DNA of 64,000 bases from Gaiellasilicea sp963784895 (GTDB lineage Bacteria > Actinomycetota > Thermoleophilia > Gaiellales > Gaiellaceae). Positions within the stretch are counted from its first letter, which is position 1. Each line of letters begins with the position of its first letter. This document shows positions 29,189-39,195 of this stretch, piece after piece. Location of the stretch: NCBI GenBank assembly GCA_963784895.1, contig CAWATM010000017.1, positions 1-64,000 on the forward strand. Direction: 5' to 3'. The translations under genes and the position numbers were made by a program. The notes beneath the pieces were generated by a model. It was not told where the DNA came from. It saw only the letters and a program-made list of their open reading frames with translations, and searched no databases.

Positions 29189-30417
29189 CTCTGGAGGTTC
29201 TCTTCGGCGAGGTCGATCGCGGCCTCGAGCGCAGCGAGCTTCGACAGGCACTCCTGGTGCTCGGCGGCCGGCTCCGAGTCTGCCACGATCCCCGCGCCCG
29301 CCTGCAGCCGCGCGACGCCGTCCGCGAGGACGATCGTCCGGATCGCGATGCACGTGTCCATCGTTCCGCCTGGGAGCACGTAGCCGACCGCACCCGCGTA
29401 AGGGCCTCGGCGGTAGTCCTCGAGCGCGGAGACGATCTGCATCGCGCGCACCTTCGGGGCACCCGAGACGGTGCCGGCCGGGAAGCAGGCACGCAGGAGG
29501 TCGAACGCTGTCACGCCGTCGCGGAGGTCGCCCGTCACCTCCGAGACGAGGTGGGTCACGTGCGAGAAGCGCTCGGGCTCGAGGAAGCGGGCGACGCGCA
29601 CGCTCGCGGGCCGGCACACGCGCGAAAGGTCGTTGCGGCCGAGGTCGACCAGCATCACGTGCTCCGCCCGGTCCTTCTCCGAGGCGAGCAGCCGTTCGGC
29701 GTCGCCCTCGCCGGGATGCGTCGTGCCGGCGATCGGGTTCAGGCTCGCCCGGCCGTCCTCGCACTTGACGAGCGTCTCCGGCGAGGAGCCGACGAGGGCG
29801 AGGCCGCCGAGCTCGAGCAGGAAGAGATAGGGCGACGGGTTGATCCGGCGCAGCGCCCGGTAGAGCTCGAGCGCGGACGCGGACGTCTGGCGCTCCGCCC
29901 GCTGCGAGAGAACGACCTGGAACGCGTCACCGGCGCGGATGTGCTCGCGGATCCGCTCCACGCCCTTTTCGTACGTGGCCCGGTCGGGCGTCCGCCGCAT
30001 GGTTGCGCGCTTCGAGGAGGGCTTGTGTTCCTGTAACACAAGCTCCCTTTCGAGCCTCGCGGCGACCGCATCCCCGTCGCCCGCCAGCACCTCCGCCGTG
30101 CCGCTGCCGTGGTCGAAGCGGACGAGCGTCTCGGCGACGACGAAGCGGCTTTCCGGCACGGCGGGACCGACAGCTGGAAGCCATACGGTCGGCTCGAGCT
30201 TCGCGACGTGATCGTAGGCGAGGTAGCCGACGACCGGGACGTCGAGCGTCTCGGCCTCCTCGAAGGAGACGAGCCGCGTGCCGGAGCCGATGAAGGAGTG
30301 GCGCCCAAGGCGGCCCTGCTCGACCGACTCGAGCAGGAAGCTCGCCGCCGCGCCTTCGCGCAGGCGGAGGTACGCGCCGAGCGGCGTCAGCAGGTCTGTC
30401 GGGATCCGCACGGCCAT
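29185..30417 (-). CDS. trpE: Anthranilate synthase component I
   Basis: 410 residues, shorter than most TrpE (about 500). It makes anthranilate from chorismate. The N-terminal tryptophan-binding block is recognisable (D-L-L-T-P-L-G-A-Y-L, F-L-L-E-S-V-E). The chorismate-binding core has P-S-P-Y-L-F-L-L, G-S-S-P-E-T-L-V, N-P-I-A-G-T and F-P-A-G-T-V-S-G-A-P-K. Residues 125-133 (E-L-V-L-Q-E-H-K-P) are encoded by a copy of a palindromic repeat found twice elsewhere in the window. ATG 30417 is only 14 bp from the divergent M42 start, so the operon promoter must lie within that gene. Confidence 0.95.
   Translation of the reverse strand: MAVRIPTDLLTPLGAYLRLREGAAASFLLESVEQGRLGRHSFIGSGTRLVSFEEAETLDVPVVGYLAYDHVAKLEPTVWLPAVGPAVPESRFVVAETLVRFDHGSGTAEVLAGDGDAVAARLERELVLQEHKPSSKRATMRRTPDRATYEKGVERIREHIRAGDAFQVVLSQRAERQTSASALELYRALRRINPSPYLFLLELGGLALVGSSPETLVKCEDGRASLNPIAGTTHPGEGDAERLLASEKDRAEHVMLVDLGRNDLSRVCRPASVRVARFLEPERFSHVTHLVSEVTGDLRDGVTAFDLLRACFPAGTVSGAPKVRAMQIVSALEDYRRGPYAGAVGYVLPGGTMDTCIAIRTIVLADGVARLQAGAGIVADSEPAAEHQECLSKLAALEAAIDLAEENLQR
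30021..30043. repeat. Palindromic repeat copy A, inside trpE
   Basis: Arms GCTTGTGTT (30021-30029) and AACACAAGC (30035-30043) around CCTGT. The same 21-bp core recurs exactly at 36554-36574. In trpE it is read in frame as L-V-L-Q-E-H-K in a variable linker. Confidence 0.75.
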
Positions 30418-30431
30418 AGACTGCCCGCACG

Positions 30432-31442
30432 ATGGCCCTCCCGGAGCTCCTCGACCGCCTGCTGCGCGCGCACGGGCCCTCCGGGCACGAGCAGCTCGCC
30501 TTCGACGCGATCCGAGACGCCGTCGGCGACCTCGCCGAGATCGAGACGGACTCGGTCGGCAATCTCGTCGCACGCCGCACGGGCGAGGGGCCGCTGCTCG
30601 CGCTCTTTGCGCACCTGGACGTGATCGGCGCTGCGGTTGCGCACATCTCCGACGACGCGCTGATCGCCGTGCACCAGCTCGGGAACTGGCGCGCGAACGT
30701 CGCCTACGGCCAGCGCGTCGAGATCCGGACGAAGGTCGGTGCCGTCGCGGGCGTGATCGCGCGCAAGGTCAAGGACAACGAGAAGGTCGAGTGGGCCCAG
30801 CTCTACGTCGACATCGGCGCAAAGGACGGGGAGGAGGCGCGCTCGCTCGTCGCGCCCGGCGACCCGATGGTGCTCGTCGCGCCGCCGCTCGAGCTCGCGA
30901 ACGGACGCGTTGCCTCGCGGACGATGGACAACCGCGCCGGCGTCTACGTCGCGCTCGAGGCTCTGCGTCGTGCCGAAGGAGCGAACGTCGTCGTCGTCGC
31001 CGCCGCGCAGGAGGAGCTCGGTGCGCAGGGCGCGATGGCCGCGGCGCACGGGCTCCGCCCGGATGTCGCGATCGCGATCGACGTCACCTACGCGACCGAC
31101 GTCCCGGCCGACGACGCCGCGACGGGCGGTCACCATGTGCTCGGCGGCGGTGCCGCGATCTTCCGCGGGCCCGTGGTGAACCCGCGCGTCTTCGAGCTTC
31201 TGGTCGAGGCGGCTCGCGAGGAGGGGATCGACCACACGATCGAGGCCGGCGCCAAGACGTACACGGACGCGGACGTCACCTTCGCGTCCCGCGAGGGGAT
31301 CCCGACGGGGGTCGTCTCGATTCCGCTCCGGAACATGCACTCGCCGATCGAGATCGTCCAGCTGAGCGACCTCGAGGCGTGCATCCGCGTGCTGACGGCG
31401 TTCGCGGAGCGCCTGCAGCCGGACGAGACGTACGCCCGGTAG
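30432..31442 (+). CDS. M42-family aminopeptidase
   Basis: 336 residues, the usual M42 (glutamyl/deblocking aminopeptidase) size. The ligands of a two-metal site are all visible: H61/D63 in A-H-L-D-V-I-G, D in T-M-D-N-R-A-G, the catalytic E-E pair in A-A-Q-E-E-L-G, D in I-D-V-T-Y-A-T-D and H in R-N-M-H-S-P. Such enzymes form large tetrahedral dodecamers and trim short peptides in the cytosol. ATG 30432 has little room for an SD, so the mRNA may be leaderless. It is 9 bp upstream of the thiolase gene. Confidence 0.92.
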   Translation: MALPELLDRLLRAHGPSGHEQLAFDAIRDAVGDLAEIETDSVGNLVARRTGEGPLLALFAHLDVIGAAVAHISDDALIAVHQLGNWRANVAYGQRVEIRTKVGAVAGVIARKVKDNEKVEWAQLYVDIGAKDGEEARSLVAPGDPMVLVAPPLELANGRVASRTMDNRAGVYVALEALRRAEGANVVVVAAAQEELGAQGAMAAAHGLRPDVAIAIDVTYATDVPADDAATGGHHVLGGGAAIFRGPVVNPRVFELLVEAAREEGIDHTIEAGAKTYTDADVTFASREGIPTGVVSIPLRNMHSPIEIVQLSDLEACIRVLTAFAERLQPDETYAR

Positions 31443-31451
31443 ATTCAGCGC

Positions 31452-32603
<1,152 letters not shown>

Positions 32604-32614
32604 TCTGGCGCCGC

Positions 32615-33097
32615 ATGAGGAAGCTGGTCCTCCTCGCGGTGCTCTCACTCGCGGCCGCCGCCGACGCGTTCGCCTGCTCCTGCCGGCCCGTCGACCTCGA
32701 ACGTGACCTGCCCCTGGCGGACGCCGCCATGATCGGCACCGTCCTCGAGCGCACCGTCGACGGAAGCACGGCGACCTATCGCTTCCGGGTCGAGCAGGTC
32801 TACAAGGGCGACGTCGACAGCCGCGCCGAGGTCGTGACCCCGGCGAGCGGGGCGGCGTGCGGCCTGGAGGCGCAGGTCGGCGACCGCCTCGGCCTGCTCC
32901 TCACCCGCGAGGGCAACACGTGGACATCCGGCCTCTGCTCGCAGGCCGACCCGGCCGACTTCCTGGCGCTGACCGAGGTCGAGGACAACGCGCTCCCCGA
33001 GTTCAACTGGGGCGGAATCGTCGTCGGCATCCTCGTGCTCGGTGCCGGCGCGTTCTTCCTCGTCCGGCGCCTGCGCGATCAGAGATCCTTGCGGTAA
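32615..33097 (+). CDS. Secreted, C-terminally anchored NTR/TIMP-like protein
   Basis: 160 residues. A signal peptide ends at A-D-A-F-A, directly before C-S-C-R-P, the start of an NTR (tissue-inhibitor-like) beta-barrel; Y-K-G-D-V and the later Cys in A-A-C-G-L and G-L-C-S fit its disulfides. A TM helix (about 133-152, I-V-V-G-I-L-V-L-G-A-G-A-F-F) and a basic tail anchor it. Bacterial members are of unknown function. ATG 32615 lies 11 bp after the thiolase; its 3' end overlaps the convergent GNAT gene by 19 bp. Confidence 0.75.
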   Translation: MRKLVLLAVLSLAAAADAFACSCRPVDLERDLPLADAAMIGTVLERTVDGSTATYRFRVEQVYKGDVDSRAEVVTPASGAACGLEAQVGDRLGLLLTREGNTWTSGLCSQADPADFLALTEVEDNALPEFNWGGIVVGILVLGAGAFFLVRRLRDQRSLR

Positions 33098-33579
33098 CGG
33101 AGCTCGGTCACGGTCGCGCCCTGAAACTCGTCCTCCCTGCTGCCGTCCTGCTCCCAGCCGGCCGCCCGGTAGAAGCGCTCGGCGCGCTCGTTCCCCTCCA
33201 GCACCCACAGCAGCGCCCGCCTGAAGCCCGACGAGCGCATCGACGCCTCCGCCCGCTCGATCAGCGCCCGGCCGGCTCCGGTACCCCAGGACGCCGGCAG
33301 CACGTAGATCGCGTACACCTCTCCGGCTCGCTCTTCCTCTCGGCACGGGCCGGAGTTGGCGAAGCCGACCACGTGATCGTCGTTCTCCGCGACGAAGACA
33401 ACGCTGCCGGGCCAGGGCTGATCGAACCACTCGCGCCACAACCGCTGACGCGACTCGACGTCGAAGCCCGCGACCGCCTCGTCCGGCATCAGGCCCGTGT
33501 AAGCGGCTCGCCAGGTCTCGACCTGGATTCGGCCGATCGCATCGGCGTCGTCCGCCCTCGCCAGTCGCACGGTGACCAC
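33079..33579 (-). CDS. GNAT-family N-acetyltransferase
   Basis: 166 residues. T-V-R-L-A-R-A-D-D-A-D-A-I opens the fold, Y-A-I-Y-V-L-P-A-S-W-G-T-G-A-G-R-A-L-I is the acetyl-CoA pyrophosphate loop (Q/R-x-x-G-x-G/A type), and the C-terminus has N-E-R-A-E-R-F-Y-R-A-A-G-W. The substrate cannot be predicted. GTG 33579 is chosen because ATG 33606 would overlap the divergent dehydrogenase start; both are possible. The gene is antisense within a plus-strand metabolic run. Confidence 0.85.
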   Translation of the reverse strand: MVTVRLARADDADAIGRIQVETWRAAYTGLMPDEAVAGFDVESRQRLWREWFDQPWPGSVVFVAENDDHVVGFANSGPCREEERAGEVYAIYVLPASWGTGAGRALIERAEASMRSSGFRRALLWVLEGNERAERFYRAAGWEQDGSREDEFQGATVTELRYRKDL

Positions 33580-33604
33580 GGCGATGACGTTAGCCTCTGC
33601 CGCC

Positions 33605-34438
33605 ATGGACTTCGAGCACGTACTCGTCGTCGGCGCGGGCCAGATGGGCGCCGGGATCGCCCAGGTCGTCGCTGCCTCGGGGCGGCGCGTCTCGCTCTAC
33701 GACGCGGCTCCCGGAGCGACCGAGCGCGGGCTCGCGGGCATGCGCACGAGCCTGGAGAAGCTGGCGGAGAAGGGTGGGGCCGATCCGGACGGCGTGCTCG
33801 CACGCGTCGATGCGGTCGGTGACCTCGTTGCCGCCGACCTGCTGATCGAGGCGGTGATCGAGGACGCGGCGGTGAAGGAGGACATCTTCCGGCGCGCCGA
33901 CGGGTTGCTGCCGGACGGCGCCGTGCTGGCGTCGAACACCTCCTCGATCCCGATCACCTCGCTCGCGGCGGTCACGCGCCGGCCGGACCGCGTGATCGGG
34001 ATGCACTTCTTCAACCCTGTGCCGGTGCTGAAGCTCGTCGAGGTGATTCGCGCCGTCCAGACGTCCGACGAGACGGCCGCCGCGATCACCACGCTCGCCG
34101 AGGAGCTCGGCAAGGTGCCCGCGCAGGCGAACGACTTCCCCGGCTTCGTCTCGAACCGGATCCTGATGCCGTTCATCAACGAGGCCGCGTACGCGCTGCT
34201 GGAGGGGGTTGCCGAGCCGGAGGCGATTGACACGATCGCCAAGCTCGGCTTCGCGCATCCAATGGGGCCGCTTGCGCTCGCGGACCTGATCGGCCTGGAC
34301 ACATGCGTTGCGATCATGGAGGTCCTGCACGACGGGCTCGGCAATCCGAAGTACGCGCCGTGCCCGTTGCTGCGCCAATACGTTCAGGCCGGGCGGCTCG
34401 GCCGCAAGTCCGGGCAGGGCTTCTACTCGTACTCGTGA
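33605..34438 (+). CDS. 3-hydroxybutyryl-CoA / 3-hydroxyacyl-CoA dehydrogenase
   Basis: 277 residues, the stand-alone Hbd/PaaH form. NAD motif G-A-G-Q-M-G-A-G-I at about 9-17; E-A-V-I-E; N-T-S-S-I-P-I; catalytic His in G-M-H-F-F-N-P-V-P; N-R-I-L-M-P-F-I-N-E; and M-G-P-L-A-L-A-D-L-I-G-L-D. It oxidises 3-hydroxyacyl-CoA with NAD. ATG 33605 is chosen over GTG 33572 since the nucleotide-binding strand follows at once. It pairs functionally with the thiolase and acyl-CoA dehydrogenase nearby. Its TGA overlaps the next GTG by four bases. Confidence 0.95.
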   Translation: MDFEHVLVVGAGQMGAGIAQVVAASGRRVSLYDAAPGATERGLAGMRTSLEKLAEKGGADPDGVLARVDAVGDLVAADLLIEAVIEDAAVKEDIFRRADGLLPDGAVLASNTSSIPITSLAAVTRRPDRVIGMHFFNPVPVLKLVEVIRAVQTSDETAAAITTLAEELGKVPAQANDFPGFVSNRILMPFINEAAYALLEGVAEPEAIDTIAKLGFAHPMGPLALADLIGLDTCVAIMEVLHDGLGNPKYAPCPLLRQYVQAGRLGRKSGQGFYSYS

Positions 34439-35409
34439 GCGGCGAGCTGCGGGCCTGGCTGGAAGCGGCCGACGGCTCGGACGAGGACTTCGTCGATGCC
34501 GTCTTCGCGCTCGTCCTGCGCCGCGACGCCGAGCCGGACGCGCGCGGGCGGGCACTCGCGAAGCTCCGCGAGGGAACGCTGTCGCGCGCGACGCTGGTGC
34601 ACGAGCTCGCGGCGGCGCCGGAGTTCGAGCGGATCCGGCTGCTCGACGACGGGATCGCATTCGCCCGCGGCGCGCGCGAGCGTGGCGAGCGGCCGCGTTG
34701 GCTCCAGGGGCCGCCGGGAACGGACGAGCGCGTGGTCGAGATCCCGTGGGTGCTCGCGCGCATCACGCGCGGCCGGGCGCTCGAGGTCGGCTACGCCTTC
34801 GCGGAGCCCCCGTACCTCGCAGCGCTCCTCCAGGCCAGCTTCGACGAGCTCGTCGGCGTCGACCTCGCCGCGGCGGACGTCCCCGGCCTGACGGGCGTGC
34901 AGGCGGACGTCCGCGACCTGCCGTTCGACGACGGCGCTTTCGACCTCGTCCTCTGCGTCTCGACGCTCGAGCATGTCGGCGCCGACAACACGGGGTACGG
35001 GCTCGAGGCCGAGGACGACGGCGGCTCGCGCCGGACGGCACTGCGGGAGCTGCGCCGTGTCCTCGCGGCCGAGGGGCGGCTGCTGATCACCGTTCCCTGC
35101 GGCGAGCCGGGCGAGTACGGCTGGTTCCACCAGGACGACGTCCGAGGCTGGACGGGGCTCTTCACCGACGCCGGCTTCTTCGTCGAGGAGCAAGAGCTCT
35201 ACGAGCTGACCGAGGAAGGCTGGCGGGCCTCGCCGGAGCTCGACACGAACGGCCTCCGCTACGGCGAGCGCGGCCCGGCGGCCTCGGCGGTCCTCTGCGC
35301 GGAGCTGTCGCCGCGACGGCTCCGCCGGCTCCTCAGTCCGGACGGCATCGAGCGCACGGCGCGCCGTCGGGCGCCGCACTGGCTTCGCCGGCTCCCCCGA
35401 ACGGGGTAG
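34435..35409 (+). CDS. DUF4214-like domain fused to a SAM-dependent methyltransferase
   Basis: 324 residues. The N-terminal 65 residues (E-D-F-V-D-A-V-F-A-L-V-L-R-R-D-A-E-P-D-A-R-G to E-L-A-A-A-P-E-F) resemble a DUF4214 module, often found in surface-glycan proteins. The remainder looks like a class-I methyltransferase: motif I is irregular (A-L-E-V-G-Y-A-F-A-E), but D-V-R-D-L-P-F-D-D-G-A-F-D-L-V-L-C-V-S-T-L-E-H (hyphenated) and L-R-R-V-L-A-A-E-G-R-L-L-I-T-V-P are classical motifs II-IV. The target is unknown, possibly a sugar or lipid-linked glycan. GTG 34435 overlaps the dehydrogenase stop. Confidence 0.75.
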   Translation: MSGELRAWLEAADGSDEDFVDAVFALVLRRDAEPDARGRALAKLREGTLSRATLVHELAAAPEFERIRLLDDGIAFARGARERGERPRWLQGPPGTDERVVEIPWVLARITRGRALEVGYAFAEPPYLAALLQASFDELVGVDLAAADVPGLTGVQADVRDLPFDDGAFDLVLCVSTLEHVGADNTGYGLEAEDDGGSRRTALRELRRVLAAEGRLLITVPCGEPGEYGWFHQDDVRGWTGLFTDAGFFVEEQELYELTEEGWRASPELDTNGLRYGERGPAASAVLCAELSPRRLRRLLSPDGIERTARRRAPHWLRRLPRTG

Positions 35410-35417
35410 GTCTCGGC

Positions 35418-35444
35418 TAAAGGTTTGGTCCCAGCGGCCGATAC
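35418..35444 (+). promoter_or_regulatory. Candidate sigma-28 (FliA/WhiG-type) promoter
   Basis: TAAAGGTT at 35418-35425, an 11-bp spacer, then GCCGATAC at 35437-35444. The established FliA consensus is TAAAGTTT-N11-GCCGATAA, so the match is 7 of 8 in the -10 box, about 6 of 8 in the -35 box, with exact spacing. It lies 36 bp upstream of the REC-HD-GYP start, with SD GGGGGGAA between. Confidence 0.7.
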
Positions 35445-35480
35445 CTTGGTCGACAAGGCTTTTCGATTCGGGGGGAACGA

Positions 35481-36548
35481 ATGCGCCTGCTGCTGGTCGA
35501 CGACGATGCCGGGTTCCGCGAGCTCTTGCGGACGACGTTCGAGGACGTTCAGGTCGACGTGGACGAGGCCGGTAGCGCGGCCGAGGCCGAGCGTCGCATC
35601 TCGGTGTCCCGTCCGGACGTGATCGTGCTCGACGTCGGCATGCCGGGCATGGACGGGCTCGCGTTCTGCCGGGAGCTGAAGGCGAGCGAGGACACGCGGG
35701 GGATCCGCGTCGTTCTCCTCACGGGGATGGAAGACGTGGAGGACGTGGCCGGCGCCGCGGGCGCGGACGCGCTGCTGTTGAAGCCGTTCCGGCCACTCGA
35801 GCTGCTCGGCGTCGTCGAGCGCCTCGCGGGAGTCGGCGTGGGGGCGCCGATCCGGCGCAGCAACGGCCGCTCCGACGAGGAGCAGCTCGTCCTCTACGCC
35901 CGCGACCTCCGCCACCTCGTCGAGATCGAGCGGGCGCAGCGCGGGCTGCTGGAAGCCGCCTACAAGGAGACGGTTTCGGCACTTGCGAGTGCACTCGGGA
36001 CGAAGGACACGGGGACGCGGCAGCACTCGCAGCGCGTCCAGCGGTATGCGCTGGAGCTCGCGCGCGCGATCGACCCGCAACTCGCCGCCGATCCCGCGCT
36101 CGAGTACGGCTTCCTCCTGCACGACATCGGCAAGATCGGCGTCCCCGACCAGATCCTGCTCAAGCCGGTCGAGCTGAACGAGGCGGAGTGGCGGGTGATG
36201 AAGGCGCACACGCTGCTCGGCGCGCAGATGATCGGCGGGGTCGCCTTCCTCCACGACGCGGGAGTCGAGGTCGTCCGCTCGCACCACGAGCGCTGGGACG
36301 GAGGGGGCTACCCGGACGGGCTCGGAGGCGAGGAGATCCCGCTCGGCGCCAGGATCTTCGCCGTTGCCGACGCGGTCGACGCGATCACGAACCACCGTCC
36401 GTATCGCGCCGCCCGCAGCTGGCGCGACTGCCGCCGCGAGATCGTCGCGCAAAAGGGAACGCAGTTCGACCCGTTGGTCGTCGAGGCGTTCCAGGACCGC
36501 GAGCACGTGCTGCACGAGATCCGCCGCGAGTTCCTCGCCGCCGCGTAA
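35481..36548 (+). CDS. Response regulator with HD-GYP phosphodiesterase domain
   Basis: 355 residues. Receiver domain (about 1-115): D7-D8-D9, phospho-acceptor D51 in V-L-D-V-G-M-P, L-L-T-G switch, L-L-K-P-F. HD-GYP domain (about 160-350): H-S-Q-R-V, L-L-H-D-I-G-K-I-G-V-P-D-Q-I-L-L-K-P, then H-H-E-R-W-D-G-G-G-Y-P-D-G-L, the complete HD and G-Y-P signatures (hyphenated). It should hydrolyse c-di-GMP under phosphorylation control and so influence motility or surface life. The sigma-28-type promoter upstream ties it to flagellar gene expression. No kinase is adjacent. Confidence 0.95.
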   Translation: MRLLLVDDDAGFRELLRTTFEDVQVDVDEAGSAAEAERRISVSRPDVIVLDVGMPGMDGLAFCRELKASEDTRGIRVVLLTGMEDVEDVAGAAGADALLLKPFRPLELLGVVERLAGVGVGAPIRRSNGRSDEEQLVLYARDLRHLVEIERAQRGLLEAAYKETVSALASALGTKDTGTRQHSQRVQRYALELARAIDPQLAADPALEYGFLLHDIGKIGVPDQILLKPVELNEAEWRVMKAHTLLGAQMIGGVAFLHDAGVEVVRSHHERWDGGGYPDGLGGEEIPLGARIFAVADAVDAITNHRPYRAARSWRDCRREIVAQKGTQFDPLVVEAFQDREHVLHEIRREFLAAA

Positions 36549-36553
36549 GAGTG

Positions 36554-36574
36554 CTTGTGTTCCTGTAACACAAG
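36554..36574. repeat. Palindromic repeat copy B
   Basis: CTTGTGTT (36554-36561), CCTGT, AACACAAG (36567-36574), identical to the core in trpE. It starts 5 bp after the HD-GYP stop and could also act as its terminator. Confidence 0.75.
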
Positions 36575-36610
36575 GTCATCCAGCGCAGGAACCGTGCGGG
36601 CTGGAGAGGA

Positions 36611-36630
36611 TTGTGTGACTGGAACACAAG
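36611..36630. repeat. Palindromic repeat copy C (inverted, diverged)
   Basis: TTGTGT (36611-36616) and ACACAA (36624-36629). Read on the minus strand it starts CTTGTGTTCC, like copies A and B, with about three changes. Copies B and C face each other across 36 bp that contains a CCAGC/GCTGG pair, 40 bp before the acyl-CoA dehydrogenase start. Confidence 0.65.
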
Positions 36631-36669
36631 GCTCTCGTGCCGCGAGTCGCCGAGTAGACTGGGCAGCCG

Positions 36670-37810
<1,141 letters not shown>

Positions 37811-37833
<23 letters not shown>

Positions 37834-38395
37834 ACCCGTCCGGCTGACGCGGATCTACACGCGCGCCGGCGACGAGGGCGAGACCTCGCTCGGCGACGGC
37901 TCGCGCGTGTCGAAGCTCGACTGCCGGATCGGCGCGTTCGGCACCGTCGACGAGCTCAACTCGGCGCTCGGCGTCGTGCTCGCCGGCGACGTACCGGAGG
38001 TGATGCGCGAGCCGCTCGAGCGGATCCAGAACGAGCTCTTCGACGTCGGCGCCGATCTCTCGGTGCCGTGGGGCGTCGGCGACCGCCTGCGCGTCGAGCA
38101 GCGGATGATCGACCGGCTCGAGCAGCTCTGCGACGAGTTCAACGCCGACCTCCCGGAGCTGCGCAGCTTCGTCCTCCCCGGCGGCACCGAGACGTCCGCG
38201 CGGCTGCACGTCGCGCGCACGATCTGCCGCCGCGCGGAGCGCGACGTCCTGCTCGGAGCCCAGGAGGTCGAGCTGAACCCGCTCGTGCTCGCCTATCTGA
38301 ACCGGCTCTCCGACCTGCTCTTCATTCTCGCCCGCGCGGCGAATGCGGGCGGCGAGGAACCACTGTGGCTGCCTGGGAGCTCGCGCTCGGGCTAG
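37811..38395 (+). CDS. Cob(I)alamin adenosyltransferase, PduO type
   Basis: 194 residues. The PduO signature is complete: Y-T-R-A-G-D-E-G-E-T-S-L-G-D-G (ATP loop), F-G-T-V-D-E-L-N-S-A-L-G, I-Q-N-E-L-F-D-V-G-A-D-L-S and C-R-R-A-E-R-D near the C-terminus, with R-L-S-D-L-L-F-I-L-A-R as the last helix. It makes adenosylcobalamin, the cofactor of the methylmalonyl-CoA mutase encoded 0.8 kb downstream. GTG 37811 lies inside the dehydrogenase gene end; its 3' end overlaps the TauE-like gene by 31 bp. Confidence 0.95.
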
Positions 38396-39111
38396 CCGGG
38401 TCGTTCGTCGCCGGGTACGTCGGCTCGATGCTCGGGCTCGTGCTCGGGACGCTGCGGCTGCCGTTGATCGTCGCGTTGACCGGCAGCCCGCTGGCCGCGG
38501 CCGGGACGAACATTGCGATCTCGGCCGCATCGGCCGGTGCAGGAGCCATCCGGCATGCCCACGAACGCCGCGTCGACTGGCGCGTGGTCGCGTGGATGGC
38601 GCCGCCTTCGGTCCTCGGGGCGATCATCGGTGCGCTCGTCGCCGACGACGTCTCGGAGCGGCTGCTCTACGCGGTGATCGCCGCCGTGCTCGTTTGGAGC
38701 GGGATCGATCTCGCGCTCCGGCCGGTGCGCCCGCGCACGCGTGAGCGGCTGCGGCTCTGGCCCGCCGTCGCCGGCGGTGCCGGGATCGGCGCCCTCGGCG
38801 GCGCCGTCGGCGTCATCCTTGGCACGCTGCGGATGCCGACGCTCGTCCGCGGCGTCGGGATGGACGTCAAGCGAGCGGCGGGGACGAACCTGGTCGTCGG
38901 CTTCCTCCTCGGCGTCGCCGGCTTCGCTGCGCACGCCGGCGAGCTCGGCGTCGACTGGCCGCTCCTGCTCGCGGGGCTGGCCGGTGCGATCCCGGGAGGC
39001 TGGCTCGGCGCGCGGGCGACGGGGAGGATCGACGAGAACGCGCTGCGGCTCGCGCTCGGCGCCGTGCTGGTCGTCGTCGGCGCGGCCTTCGCCGTTCAGG
39101 CGGCGGTCTAG
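38365..39111 (+). CDS. TauE/SafE-family membrane permease
   Basis: 248 residues, about eight TM helices in two similar halves; each half begins with a G-S-M-L-G-L-V-L-G-T-L-R-L-P or G-A-V-G-V-I-L-G-T-L-R-M-P segment followed by A-A-G-T-N-I/L, showing the family's internal duplication. Members export sulfite, sulfoacetate or other organic anions. GTG 38365 starts within the adenosyltransferase gene; upstream frame is its shadow. Its role in this acyl-CoA context is unclear, perhaps organic-acid export. Confidence 0.85.
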   Translation: MAAWELALGLAGSFVAGYVGSMLGLVLGTLRLPLIVALTGSPLAAAGTNIAISAASAGAGAIRHAHERRVDWRVVAWMAPPSVLGAIIGALVADDVSERLLYAVIAAVLVWSGIDLALRPVRPRTRERLRLWPAVAGGAGIGALGGAVGVILGTLRMPTLVRGVGMDVKRAAGTNLVVGFLLGVAGFAAHAGELGVDWPLLLAGLAGAIPGGWLGARATGRIDENALRLALGAVLVVVGAAFAVQAAV

Positions 39112-39195
39112 CGGCCGGCCGCCGTCGACCAGGAGACCGAAGTAGGGTGGCGCCCGCGGCACCGGAGGGTGCCCGCGGCAAATACAATCGGCGGC

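Noticed and set aside
39112..39195. Possible cobalamin riboswitch before the mutase gene
   Set aside because: Only two GCCCGCGGCA direct repeats and a GGCACC/GGTGCC pair; no B12-box and the gap is too short.
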